Positions 53,034 through 61,188 of a stretch of 64,000 nt of DNA are shown one piece after another; position 1 is the first letter of the stretch; each line of letters opens with the position of its first letter. The stretch spans positions 62,001-126,000 of the forward strand of contig NZ_FPJE01000014.1 of assembly GCF_900119185.1 (NCBI RefSeq). The letters are read 5' to 3'. The notes beneath the pieces are model-generated. The model had not been told where the DNA came from, made no database searches, and saw nothing but the letters and a program-made list of their open reading frames with translations. The DNA is from Sinomicrobium oceani (GTDB lineage Bacteria; Bacteroidota; Bacteroidia; Flavobacteriales; Flavobacteriaceae). Both the position numbers and the translations under genes were made by a program.

Positions 53034-54095
53034 CTATAACACTCCCTCCAACAACTCAACATACAACTTGACCCCCTCCTCAATCTCCCTCACATAAATA
53101 AACTCATCTGCGGAGTGTGACCTTGTCGAATCTCCCGGTCCCAGTTTGAGGGAAGGACAGGTGAGTACGGCCTGGTCCGAAAGGGTGGGGGAGCCGTATG
53201 TTTCCCTGCCCAGTGCAATTCCGGCCTGTACCAGGGGATGTGTTTTGGGGATAGAAGAGGAGTTCAGGCGCAGCGAGCGCGGTATAATCTCGTCGCAGGG
53301 CGACGAAGCCCGTAGCAGGTCTGTGATTTCCTGGTTGGTATAGCGGTCGTTGACCCGGACATCGATAACCAGGCTGGTCTCTGCAGGGACTACGTTGTGC
53401 TGTTTACCGGCATTGATCTGGGTTACGGTCATTTTTACCTCTCCCAGTACTTCCGATACTTTTTCGAAACGGTAGTCGCGGAACCATTCCAGTACACGGA
53501 TCGTATTGTATATAGCATTGTTATCGTTGGGATGTGCGGCGTGGCTCGGTGTACCTTTTACCGTGGCATCGAATACGACCAGTCCTTTTTCGGCTATGGC
53601 CAGCTGCATCAGTGTAGGTTCACCCACAATGGCAACATCGATGTGCGGCAATACCGGGATCATGCTGTTGAGGCCTTTGTCTCCGGAGCTTTCTTCTTCT
53701 GCCGAAGCAACTATAATAAGGTTGTATTTGAGATCCGGCTTGTCGTAGAACCAGGCGAACGTGGCGAGGAGCGACACCAGACAGCCCCCGGCGTCATTGC
53801 TTCCCAGTCCATAGAGTTTTCCGTCTTCGATATGGGCATCGAAAGGATCTTTGGTATAGGCGCTGTTGGGCCTTACGGTGTCGTGATGCGAGTTGAGGAG
53901 CAGCGTGGGTTTATCTGCGTCGAAATATTTATTGAAGGCATATACGTTGTTATCCTTTCGTTTGAAGGGAATATGGTGTACTTGCAGCCAGTTTTCGATA
54001 TGTGCAGCGGTTTTGTCTTCTTCCGAGGAGAAAGAAGGCGTGCCGATGAGTTGTTTTAACAGCGCTATGGCCGATGGTGTGAGTTGGTCCGTCAT
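53034..54095 (-). CDS. M20 family N-acylcitrulline/acylornithine deacylase (ArgE')
   Basis: This 353-residue zinc hydrolase of the M20 family would remove the acyl group from N-acylcitrulline in this pathway, giving citrulline. Metal ligands: LLNSHHDTVRP (about 63-73, H and D), GLGSNDAGG (about 94-102, D), catalytic SAEEESSGDKG (about 130-140), and VGEPT near 157-161. A 13-codon extension upstream is open, but ATG 54095 fits. E. coli ArgE uses N-acetylornithine; the context (a carbamoyltransferase acting on acylornithine) predicts acylcitrulline as the substrate. The N-acyl group may be succinyl (see argF'). Confidence 0.85.
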   Translation of the reverse strand: MTDQLTPSAIALLKQLIGTPSFSSEEDKTAAHIENWLQVHHIPFKRKDNNVYAFNKYFDADKPTLLLNSHHDTVRPNSAYTKDPFDAHIEDGKLYGLGSNDAGGCLVSLLATFAWFYDKPDLKYNLIIVASAEEESSGDKGLNSMIPVLPHIDVAIVGEPTLMQLAIAEKGLVVFDATVKGTPSHAAHPNDNNAIYNTIRVLEWFRDYRFEKVSEVLGEVKMTVTQINAGKQHNVVPAETSLVIDVRVNDRYTNQEITDLLRASSPCDEIIPRSLRLNSSSIPKTHPLVQAGIALGRETYGSPTLSDQAVLTCPSLKLGPGDSTRSHSADEFIYVREIEEGVKLYVELLEGVL

Positions 54096-54198
54096 TGTAT
54101 TTTTATTTTTACAGCGATTTTTAAATGTTGTCATCCGGGCAGGACGGAGACCTGTGATCCTGTTTTCCCGTATGGGGCCGTAGCCCGGTTTTATGATA

Positions 54199-54978
54199 TT
54201 ACAACGTCAGGGTTGTAAAGCGTTGTTCTTTTCCTGCAATCATGCCCGGAAGCCCTATACAAACTTTATGTACATGGCGTTGCAGGGCGTTAAAGCAGTT
54301 GTGCATTTTAGGCAGCATGCCGTCGGCTATGATATGCTCTTCGAGTAACTGTTCGTAAACGGTGGTATCGATATGGGTAATTACCGAATCGTCGTCTTCC
54401 ACACTCCGCAGCACGCCTTTCTTTTCGAAGCAATAATACAGTGATGTCTCGAAATGTTCGCTCATGGCAATGGCGACTTCCGAGGCGATGGTATCGGCAT
54501 TGGTGTTGAGCAACTGTCCTTTACCGTCGTGGGTTATAGCACAAAAAACGGGAGTCATATCACTTTCCAGAAGGGCTTTTACCGCAGCCGAATTTACCTG
54601 CCGGATATCCCCGGCATATCCGTAATCGATCTCTTTTACGGGACGTTTATCAGACAGGATAGTATTACCGTCGGCGCCGGATAGCCCTATGGCATTACAG
54701 CCGTAACGCTGCAGGTCGGATACTACATTTTTATTGGTCAGTCCGCCGTACACCATAACGATAACATCCAGTGTTTCGCGGGTGGTGATACGCCTTCCCC
54801 CGACCATTTTCGAAGGTATCCCGAGGTGTTCCGCAATGCGGGTGGCTGTTCTTCCCCCGCCATGTACAAGGACTTTATAGCCTTCCATGGCGGCAAAATC
54901 TTTCAGGAAATCCTGTAATGCCGATTCGTTTTCTATAATGTTACCGCCAATTTTAACTACGGATAATCTGGGTTTCAT
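54199..54978 (-). CDS. argB: N-acylglutamate kinase (ArgB)
   Basis: This 259-residue amino acid kinase phosphorylates the gamma-carboxyl of N-acetyl- or N-succinyl-glutamate. Motifs: VKIGGNIIEN at the start (the K-x-G-G-x phosphate loop), VHGGGRTATRIAEHLG (about 38-53), and the glutamate-binding N-x-x-G-L-S-G-A-D-G-N stretch at about 95-105. It is shorter than the 300-residue arginine-sensitive kinases and lacks the N-terminal helix needed for hexamerisation and arginine inhibition, so feedback by arginine is less likely here. It lies 103 bp upstream of argE' and 88 bp downstream of argF'. Confidence 0.93.
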   Translation of the reverse strand: MKPRLSVVKIGGNIIENESALQDFLKDFAAMEGYKVLVHGGGRTATRIAEHLGIPSKMVGGRRITTRETLDVIVMVYGGLTNKNVVSDLQRYGCNAIGLSGADGNTILSDKRPVKEIDYGYAGDIRQVNSAAVKALLESDMTPVFCAITHDGKGQLLNTNADTIASEVAIAMSEHFETSLYYCFEKKGVLRSVEDDDSVITHIDTTVYEQLLEEHIIADGMLPKMHNCFNALQRHVHKVCIGLPGMIAGKEQRFTTLTL

Positions 54979-55066
54979 GTGTTTTGTTTTTGTGCTCCCC
55001 GATGTGGTGTCGCGAAAGCATTATAGATGTTACTGATATCTGTATACTATGCGATGAGGCCCGGCC

Positions 55067-56014
55067 TTATAAAGATTCCAGTATCTGTTTCAATACGACC
55101 TGGGCTGCAAATGTCCTGTTGTTGGCCTGTTGGATGACTACAGATTGCGGACTGTCGAGGACGGCATCGTCTACGATAACGTTTCTCCGTACAGGCAGGC
55201 AGTGCATAAACTTCCCGTTATTGGTCAGGGCCATTTTGTCCTGACTGATCCTCCAGGCCGGATCGGAATGCAGGACTTTACCGTAATCCTTGTACGAGCT
55301 CCAGTTTTTGACATAGACAAAATCGGCATCTTTGAGGGCTTCATCCTGGTCGTAAACGATCGGGGTATCGCCTGTGACTTCCGGGTTGAGTTCATAACCT
55401 ACCGGGTGCGTAATAACAAATTCCACATCCATTTTCTGCATCATACTTGTAAACGAATTGGCTACGGCATGCGGTAATGCTTTGGGGTGCGGGGCCCAGG
55501 AAAGTACTACTTTCGGTTTTTTCCGTGTCTTGAGTTCGGTAATGGTAATCGCATCGGTCAGGGCCTGTAAGGGGTGTGCGGTAGCACTTTCCATATTTAC
55601 GATCGGGACCGAGGCGTATTTCTGAAAGCTTTTCAGGACGTATTCTTCTTCGTCTTTATCCTTATCTGTCAGCGTAGGGAAAGCCCGGACAGCGATAATG
55701 TCGCAATACTGGGAGATCACCGCTGCCGCTTCCCTGATGTGCTCGGAAGTCGAACCGTTCATGACACTACCGTCTTCAAACTCAAGAGACCATGCTTCCC
55801 CGGAAAAATTCATAACCATAACCTGCATCCCCAGTTGCATGGCCGCTTTCTGCGTGCTCAGGCGGGTACGTAAACTGGAGTTAAAGAACAACATACCCAA
55901 CGTTTTCCGTTTTCCGAGTTGTTCGGCCTGGTACGGGTCCTTTTTTAAGGCAATGGCTTCTTCTATGATTTTCGGGACACTGTCTATGTCGTCTGTGGTA
56001 AGATAGTGTTTCAT
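55067..56014 (-). CDS. argF': N-acyl-L-ornithine carbamoyltransferase, predicted N-succinylornithine type
   Basis: This 315-residue transcarbamylase transfers the carbamoyl group to N-acylornithine. The carbamoyl phosphate loop SSLRTRLS is at residues 47-54 (the usual S-x-R-T-R), and HCLPVRRN is near 262. It does not resemble OTCase (no HCLP-with-S-M-G-Q pattern), but resembles AOTCase/SOTCase: WSLEFEDGSVMNGSTSEHIR at 75-94. The key residue is Ser90: in X. campestris AOTCase the equivalent is Glu92, in B. fragilis SOTCase Pro90. Published mutants of the Xanthomonas enzyme with Ser, Pro, Val or Ala there switched to N-succinylornithine, as I recall. So the succinyl route is predicted. Ornithine itself is not a substrate of this family. 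Confidence 0.88.
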   Translation of the reverse strand: MKHYLTTDDIDSVPKIIEEAIALKKDPYQAEQLGKRKTLGMLFFNSSLRTRLSTQKAAMQLGMQVMVMNFSGEAWSLEFEDGSVMNGSTSEHIREAAAVISQYCDIIAVRAFPTLTDKDKDEEEYVLKSFQKYASVPIVNMESATAHPLQALTDAITITELKTRKKPKVVLSWAPHPKALPHAVANSFTSMMQKMDVEFVITHPVGYELNPEVTGDTPIVYDQDEALKDADFVYVKNWSSYKDYGKVLHSDPAWRISQDKMALTNNGKFMHCLPVRRNVIVDDAVLDSPQSVVIQQANNRTFAAQVVLKQILESL

Positions 56015-56080
56015 TGTTTAATCTATTAGTTTGTTAGTTCGTAGTTCGTAATTTTTGCCGTATTTCCTTCACCTGCGGTT

Positions 56081-57214
56081 TCAGGCGTTTGTGATCACAT
56101 CCTCCAGTGCGGCGAAAAAGGTGTCTATATGTTCTTTTTTGATCGTCAGGGGCGGGAGTATTCTGAGGAGCTTTTTATTGCTGCTTCCGCCGGTGAAAAT
56201 GTGCTTGTCGTAGATCAGTTTCTTGCGGAGGTCACCGACCTCGAAGTCAAATTCCAGTCCGAGCATCAGCCCCCGGCCTTTAACCTGTCTGATCTGTGGT
56301 ATGGCTTTGGCCTTTTCGAGAAAATACGTGGAGATCTCCGATACATTTTCCATGAGTTTTTCTTCTCCCAGTACATCCAGTACCGCAATGGCTGCCGCAC
56401 AGGCGAGGTGGTTACCCCCGAATGTGGTGCCGAGCATGCCGTGCTTTGCGGTTATGGACGGGTGGATCAGAATACCCGCCACGGGGAAACCGTTCCCCAT
56501 ACCTTTGGCGATGGAGATGATATCGGGTGTAACATCGTATTTTGCAAACGCAAAGAAATCTCCGGTACGCCCGTATCCGCATTGTATTTCATCGGCGATA
56601 AGCAGTGTGCCGTGGGCTTTACAGAGGCGGTCTGTGGTTTCGTAAAAACCGGCAGTAGCTTCATCCAGTCCGCCGACACCTTGTATGAATTCGACGATAA
56701 CCGCGCACACATCACCTTTCTGCAGTTCTTTTTCGAGCGTATCGGTATCACCGAGTTCGAGAAAGGTAACCTGGTGCTGTGCATTGATAGGGGCATTGAT
56801 ATTCCTGTTATCGGTAGCCGCTACCGTAGCGGATGTTCTTCCGTGGAATGCATTTTTAAAGGCGATGACCCTGGCTTTACCGGTCTGGAAAGAGGCCAGT
56901 TTCAGGGCGTTCTCGTTGGCTTCCGCCCCCGAATTGCACAGAAATAATTCGTAATCATCACATCCCGAGGCAGCGCCGAGTTTTTGGGCGAGCTGTACCT
57001 GTAAAGGGTTTTGTATGGCATTGGAATAAAATCCCAGCATCGATACCTGTTCGGATACGGCTTTAACATATTCCGGATGAGAGTGTCCGATAGAGATAAC
57101 GGCATGGCCGCCGTACAGATCGAGATAGGTAGTGCCTTTGTCATCGGTGACATAAACATCATTGCCCTGTACCGGGGTGATGTCATATAAGGGGTAAACG
57201 TCAAATAGCTTCAC
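56081..57214 (-). CDS. argD: N-acylornithine aminotransferase (ArgD)
   Basis: This 377-residue class III PLP aminotransferase converts N-acylglutamate semialdehyde and glutamate to N-acylornithine. The PLP lysine is in ISIAKGMGNGFPVAG near residue 234, with DEIQCGYGRTG near 208-218 and the GNSGAEANENALK region (CNSGAEANENAL) near 91-102. The start codon is GTG, with the family N-terminus M-K-L-F-D-V-Y-P. Upstream is the 13-nt block CTCACTTCTAAAA exactly 11 nt before the start, which recurs before argC. In this pathway the acyl group is predicted to be succinyl. Confidence 0.93.
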   Translation of the reverse strand: MKLFDVYPLYDITPVQGNDVYVTDDKGTTYLDLYGGHAVISIGHSHPEYVKAVSEQVSMLGFYSNAIQNPLQVQLAQKLGAASGCDDYELFLCNSGAEANENALKLASFQTGKARVIAFKNAFHGRTSATVAATDNRNINAPINAQHQVTFLELGDTDTLEKELQKGDVCAVIVEFIQGVGGLDEATAGFYETTDRLCKAHGTLLIADEIQCGYGRTGDFFAFAKYDVTPDIISIAKGMGNGFPVAGILIHPSITAKHGMLGTTFGGNHLACAAAIAVLDVLGEEKLMENVSEISTYFLEKAKAIPQIRQVKGRGLMLGLEFDFEVGDLRKKLIYDKHIFTGGSSNKKLLRILPPLTIKKEHIDTFFAALEDVITNA

Positions 57215-57233
57215 TTTTTTATAGGTTTTAGAA

Positions 57234-57285
57234 GTGAGATTTTAGATTTTAAACGATTTTTTATATCTAAAATCCACAATCTCAC
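57234..57285 (-). promoter_or_regulatory. Hairpin and shared 13-nt block between proC and argD
   Basis: GATTTTAGAT at 57238-57247 and ATCTAAAATC at 57265-57274 form a perfect 10-bp inverted repeat; GTGAGA at 57234-57239 and TCTCAC at 57280-57285 form a second stem that shares two bases with it. The 13-nt block at 57226-57238 (minus strand CTCACTTCTAAAA) recurs at 59092-59104, each copy 11 nt before a start codon (argD, argC). Confidence 0.45.
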
Positions 57286-57295
57286 ATGGGGATAA

Positions 57296-58090
57296 TTACA
57301 GATCGGCGATCTGGTTTATTTTATTAAAAGATGCCACAATACCTTTGATCAGCGACGAGCTGAGTCCGCTGTGTTCCATTTCGTTGAGCCCTTCTATGGT
57401 GCACCCGCGTGGTGTGGTTACCCTGTCGATCTCTTCTTCGGGATGGTTACCGGATTCCACCAGCAGGGTAGCGGCCCCCATACAGGTATGCATGGCAAGT
57501 TCCTGGGCTTCTTTGGCATCAAACCCGAGCTGAATGGCCCCCTGGGTCGTAGCGCGTATCAGGCGCATCCAGAATGCTATACCACTGGCACAGATCACGG
57601 TTGCAGCACGCATCTGGTCTTCCGGAATTTCTATGGAAGTTCCGAGTTTATTGAAAATAGCCCTGGCCAGTTCTACCCGTTGCTTTCCTTTTTCATTACT
57701 GCATACACAGGTCATGGATTTGCCAACCGAGATGGCCGTATTAGGCATACTGCGTATGATGTAATGATCCGTACCGATCACGGATTCGATCTTCCTGATC
57801 TTAAATCCGGTTATGGTGGAAATAAGCACGTGTTTCTCATTGAGAAGATCCTTTATTTCGTGCAGGATGGCTTCGAATTGTCCGGGTTGAACGGCAAAAA
57901 TGAGGATATCCGAATGCCGGACGGCTTCGCGATTGTCTGCGGTGACCTTGACATTACCATACTCTTCCCAGCTTTTAATGGCTTGCGGATTTCTTTTGGT
58001 CAGGTAAAGTGTGGTTACCGAATTGCTGACAATAAGTCCTTTGGCAATGGAAAGCCCGAGGTTTCCGGTTCCTATGATGGCTATTTTCAT
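57296..58090 (-). CDS. proC: Pyrroline-5-carboxylate reductase
   Basis: This 264-residue enzyme reduces P5C to proline with NADPH. The Rossmann motif is AIIGTGNLGLSIAKGL (residues 3-18); the C-terminal domain holds VTTPRGCTIEGLNEMEHSG (about 227-245), the ProC signature, and VICASGIAFWMRLIRATTQGA. Placing proC inside the arginine cluster, between argC and argD, is the pattern of many Bacteroidota. P5C arises from glutamate semialdehyde (possibly derived from ornithine metabolism). No proA or proB is in the window. Spacing to argC is 12 bp, consistent with one transcript. Confidence 0.93.
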   Translation of the reverse strand: MKIAIIGTGNLGLSIAKGLIVSNSVTTLYLTKRNPQAIKSWEEYGNVKVTADNREAVRHSDILIFAVQPGQFEAILHEIKDLLNEKHVLISTITGFKIRKIESVIGTDHYIIRSMPNTAISVGKSMTCVCSNEKGKQRVELARAIFNKLGTSIEIPEDQMRAATVICASGIAFWMRLIRATTQGAIQLGFDAKEAQELAMHTCMGAATLLVESGNHPEEEIDRVTTPRGCTIEGLNEMEHSGLSSSLIKGIVASFNKINQIADL

Positions 58091-58102
58091 GGTTTGATTA
58101 TT

Positions 58103-59080
58103 TTAAAAATACGATGCTTTCAGTTCCAGCCCGAGGGTCTCTTCCAGTCCGAAGATCAGGTTCATATTGTGTATGGCCTGTCCCGATGCCCCTTTGGTGA
58201 GGTTATCTATAACAGATGTGATAAGCAGCTTGTTCCGATGTTTATGAAGGTGGATAAGACATTTGTTGGTGTTCACCACCTGTTTCAGATGCAGTTCTTT
58301 GTCACTTATCGTGGTAAAAGCCGCATGTTTATAGAATTCGCGATATAGTGTTTTGGCTTCTTCGAGGCTTTTGCCGAATGTGGTGTATGCCGTGGCAAAA
58401 ATTCCCCTCGAAAAATTTCCGCGGTTCGGCATGAAAAGCACGTCGCTGTCATACGAGGGTTGCAATTGTTTCAGGCTTTGCCCGATTTCGCCGAGATGCT
58501 GGTGGGTAAACGGCTTGTAATAGGAAAAGTTGTTATCCCTCCACGGAAAATGCGAAGTCGGGGACATGGAGGTCCCTGCACCGGTAGCTCCTGTCACTGC
58601 ATTTACATGAATATCTTCCTCGAGTAACCCGGCTTCGGCAAGCGGAAGCAGTGCCAGTTGTATGGCCGTGGCAAAACACCCGGGATTGGCGATATACTGT
58701 GCGTTTTCGATATCTTCTTTGTAGAGTTCGGGGAGCCCGTACACAAAGTGTTTTTCCTGGAAAACCGCATCCGGGGTGAGTCTGAAATCGTTACTGAGGT
58801 CAATGATCTTCGTATGTTCGGAAAAGGTGTTAGCCTCCAGAAATGCTTTGGAATTGCCGTGACCGAGGCACAGAAACAGTACGTCTACATCCGGAATGAT
58901 CTCGTTTGTGAATTTCTGAGTGGTTTCTCCGAGAAGGTCCTGGTGTACATCACTGAGGGGATTTCCGGCATTGGAAGTGCTGTACACAAACCGGATAGCT
59001 GCAGCCGGGTGATGCAGTAGCAATCGTATTAATTCTCCTGCCGTGTATCCGGCGCCACCGATTATTCCTGCTTGTATCAT
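58103..59080 (-). CDS. argC: N-acyl-gamma-glutamyl-phosphate reductase
   Basis: This 325-residue NADPH enzyme reduces N-acylglutamyl phosphate to the semialdehyde. It starts IQAGIIGGAGYTAGELIRLL (G-x-x-G-x-x-G Rossmann motif), carries the catalytic Cys in YIANPGCFATA (about 128-138, Cys at about 134) and a His in HQHLGEI (about 193-199, part of the active site). It is in the type of ArgC about 310-345 residues long. The 13-nt block CTCACTTCTAAAA lies 11 nt before its ATG. Its stop is 12 bp from proC. Confidence 0.94.
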   Translation of the reverse strand: MIQAGIIGGAGYTAGELIRLLLHHPAAAIRFVYSTSNAGNPLSDVHQDLLGETTQKFTNEIIPDVDVLFLCLGHGNSKAFLEANTFSEHTKIIDLSNDFRLTPDAVFQEKHFVYGLPELYKEDIENAQYIANPGCFATAIQLALLPLAEAGLLEEDIHVNAVTGATGAGTSMSPTSHFPWRDNNFSYYKPFTHQHLGEIGQSLKQLQPSYDSDVLFMPNRGNFSRGIFATAYTTFGKSLEEAKTLYREFYKHAAFTTISDKELHLKQVVNTNKCLIHLHKHRNKLLITSVIDNLTKGASGQAIHNMNLIFGLEETLGLELKASYF

Positions 59081-59111
59081 TATTCTGAAAATTTTAGAAG
59101 TGAGTGGTTAT

Positions 59112-59200
59112 CTGTTTCCGGAAAAAGGAGAGGTGCGGGGTAAGGAGCCTCCCCCTTTACGGGATATCCGGTGCAGCCCTAAAAGGCTGTTTCCGGAAAA
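59112..59200. repeat. Direct repeat pair around a hairpin between argG and argC
   Basis: CTGTTTCCGGAAAA occurs at 59112-59125 and again at 59187-59200, containing the palindrome TTTCCGGAAA. Between them CAGCC at 59174-59178 pairs with GGCTG at 59185-59189, directly beyond the argG stop. This could be an intraoperonic processing or partial-termination site; no function is established. Confidence 0.4.
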
Positions 59201-59202
59201 GA

Positions 59203-60390
59203 TTAACTCATTTTGTTTACGTGATAATAGATCTTGTTCTGGTTTGCGTTGATCTTGATAAATCCTTTGGCATCGTCTGCCGACCAGCCTTTATTCATTT
59301 CGCCGTAGCTTCCGAAAGAAGCATTCATCAGGTCGTGTGCAGACGCTATACCGTCTACGACAAAGCGATAAGGGTAAAGGGTGACAAAGACGTCCCCCGA
59401 AACATTTTTCTGGGTATCGGCGAGGAAAACCTCGATATTTCGCATTACCTCGTCGAGATACTGTCCTTCGTGGAGCAGCATACCGTACCAGTTGGCCAGG
59501 TATTCCTTGTGGTGTTGCTGCCATTTGGTGAGCACATGTTTTTCGAGGGTGTGGTGAGCTTTGATGATCAGCAGGGGCGCCGCGGCTTCAAAACCTACTC
59601 TTCCTTTGATCCCTATAATGGTGTCTCCTACGTGAATATCGCGTCCGATAGCATATTCGGAAGCCATACCGTTGAGGATCTCGATATTTTTTGCAGGGTG
59701 GTTTTCCTGATCGTCTATAGCAATCAGCTCGCCTTCCCTGAACGTGAGTTTTACTTTTTGTGCACCTTCTTTTTTCAGCTGGCTGGGATACGCTTCTTCC
59801 GGAAGGGAAAGGTTGGAGGTCAGGGTTTCGTCTCCACCTACACTGGTGCCCCACAATCCGCGGTTAATAGAATACCGGGCTTTTTCCCAGGACATCTCCA
59901 CACCGTTCTTTTGCAGGTAGGCGATCTCTTCCTGTCTGGAAAGTTTTTCATCGCGTATGGGAGTGATGATCTCGATTTCGGGCGCCAGGATCTGAAAGAT
60001 CATATCGAATCTCACCTGGTCGTTTCCGGCACCGGTACTGCCATGGGCTATATATTGAGCACCTATTTTCTTGGCGTAATTTACAATTTCAATGGCCTGA
60101 ACAATCCTTTCGGCACTTACGGAAAGCGGGTAGGTGTTGTTTTTAAGTACGTTACCGAAGATCAGATATTTTACGACTTTGTCGTAGAAGGTGTCTACCG
60201 CTTCTATATTACTGTAGGTCGTTACCCCGAGTTTCAGGGCCTTTTCTTCGATATCCTTTTTCTCTTCGGGAGTAAATCCTCCGGTGTTTACGCTTACTGC
60301 GTGAACTTCATATCCTTGTTCCTGGGAGAGGTATTTTGCACAATAGGAAGTATCGAGTCCGCCGCTGTATGCCAAAACAAGCTTTTTCAT
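59203..60390 (-). CDS. argG: Argininosuccinate synthase
   Basis: This 395-residue cytosolic ligase condenses citrulline and aspartate with ATP. The N-type ATP pyrophosphatase loop AYSGGLDTS is at residues 7-15; GSTGAGNDQVRF (about 117-128), NRGLWGTSVGG (about 177-187) and the C-terminal segment SFGSYGE are typical of the enzyme. Length is within the 395-450 range. In the cluster it precedes argC by 122 bp; the space holds a repeat pair with a hairpin, which may reduce read-through. Confidence 0.95.
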   Translation of the reverse strand: MKKLVLAYSGGLDTSYCAKYLSQEQGYEVHAVSVNTGGFTPEEKKDIEEKALKLGVTTYSNIEAVDTFYDKVVKYLIFGNVLKNNTYPLSVSAERIVQAIEIVNYAKKIGAQYIAHGSTGAGNDQVRFDMIFQILAPEIEIITPIRDEKLSRQEEIAYLQKNGVEMSWEKARYSINRGLWGTSVGGDETLTSNLSLPEEAYPSQLKKEGAQKVKLTFREGELIAIDDQENHPAKNIEILNGMASEYAIGRDIHVGDTIIGIKGRVGFEAAAPLLIIKAHHTLEKHVLTKWQQHHKEYLANWYGMLLHEGQYLDEVMRNIEVFLADTQKNVSGDVFVTLYPYRFVVDGIASAHDLMNASFGSYGEMNKGWSADDAKGFIKINANQNKIYYHVNKMS

Positions 60391-60489
60391 TGTAATTTTT
60401 ATTTAAATTAAGTGGCGCAATGTACTGGTTATGAGTTTGAAATGTGATGTATTGATCCAAGGTCTTTTACCGTTGTACAACGCTGTGTT

Positions 60490-61188
60490 TTATTTATTTC
60501 CTTTTAATTTGTCCATTACTTTTTTCAGGCTTATAAATCCTTCTTCTATGGGAATGATAGAATTTTTGGACGTTTTTTTCTTGTTGAGAAAGAGGGCCTG
60601 TTTTATATTTTTCAACCTTTGGAGCACTTTACTGTTGTAAGGATGCTTTTCTTCGTTGTTTTCCTTTTCCTTGGGGTCATACATCATCCCGGTACACAGG
60701 CACATCTTTTGTTGTGTCCTTTGCAGAATGTCGTAGTTCTTACAGGTCTGACAACCTTTCCAGAAGGTGGGATCGTCGGTAAGTTCGGAGAAGGTTACGG
60801 GCCGGTAACCCAGCTCGTAGTTTATTTTCATGACGGCAAGTCCCGTAGTGATACCGAATATTTTGGCATCCGGGTATTTCTTCCTGGAATGATCGAAAAT
60901 GGCCTTTTTGATCTTCTTGGCCAGGCCGTGGTTCCTGTAATCCGGATGTACGATAAGTCCGGAGTTGGCCACGAACTTTTCGTGTCCCCAGGCTTCAATG
61001 TAGCAGAATCCCGCAAATTTATCGCCGTCCAAAGCAATGACCGCATTGCCGTGTTCTATTTTCGAAATAATATATTCCGGAGTTCTCTTGGCAATACCAG
61101 TGCCTCTTACCTTGGCCGATTCTTCGATCGTATCACAGATAAGGGAAGCGAATTTTATATGCGACTTGTCAGCAATAACAATGTCCAT
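60490..61188 (-). CDS. GNAT N-acyltransferase with four-Cys cluster, candidate N-acylglutamate synthase
   Basis: This 232-residue protein has a GNAT domain in residues 1-135: the acyl-CoA pyrophosphate loop VHPDYRNHGLAKKI (about 80-93, R/Q-x-x-G-x-G/A pattern) and GLAVMKINYELGYRP (about 116-130). After it comes a cysteine cluster C146-x2-C149-x13-C163-x-C165, which looks like a metal-binding knuckle, then a basic tail of about 60 residues. It is the first gene of the arginine cluster, where the first step (acylation of glutamate) would be expected, and no other argA or argJ is present. A role in making N-acetyl- or N-succinyl-glutamate is inference. The Cys cluster could sense redox or metal. 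Confidence 0.75.
   Translation of the reverse strand: MDIVIADKSHIKFASLICDTIEESAKVRGTGIAKRTPEYIISKIEHGNAVIALDGDKFAGFCYIEAWGHEKFVANSGLIVHPDYRNHGLAKKIKKAIFDHSRKKYPDAKIFGITTGLAVMKINYELGYRPVTFSELTDDPTFWKGCQTCKNYDILQRTQQKMCLCTGMMYDPKEKENNEEKHPYNSKVLQRLKNIKQALFLNKKKTSKNSIIPIEEGFISLKKVMDKLKGNK

Noticed and set aside
59104-60411. Plus-strand 435-codon open frame
   Set aside because: Antisense to argG, a clearly real gene; composition (F, V, G rich) is typical of shadow translation.
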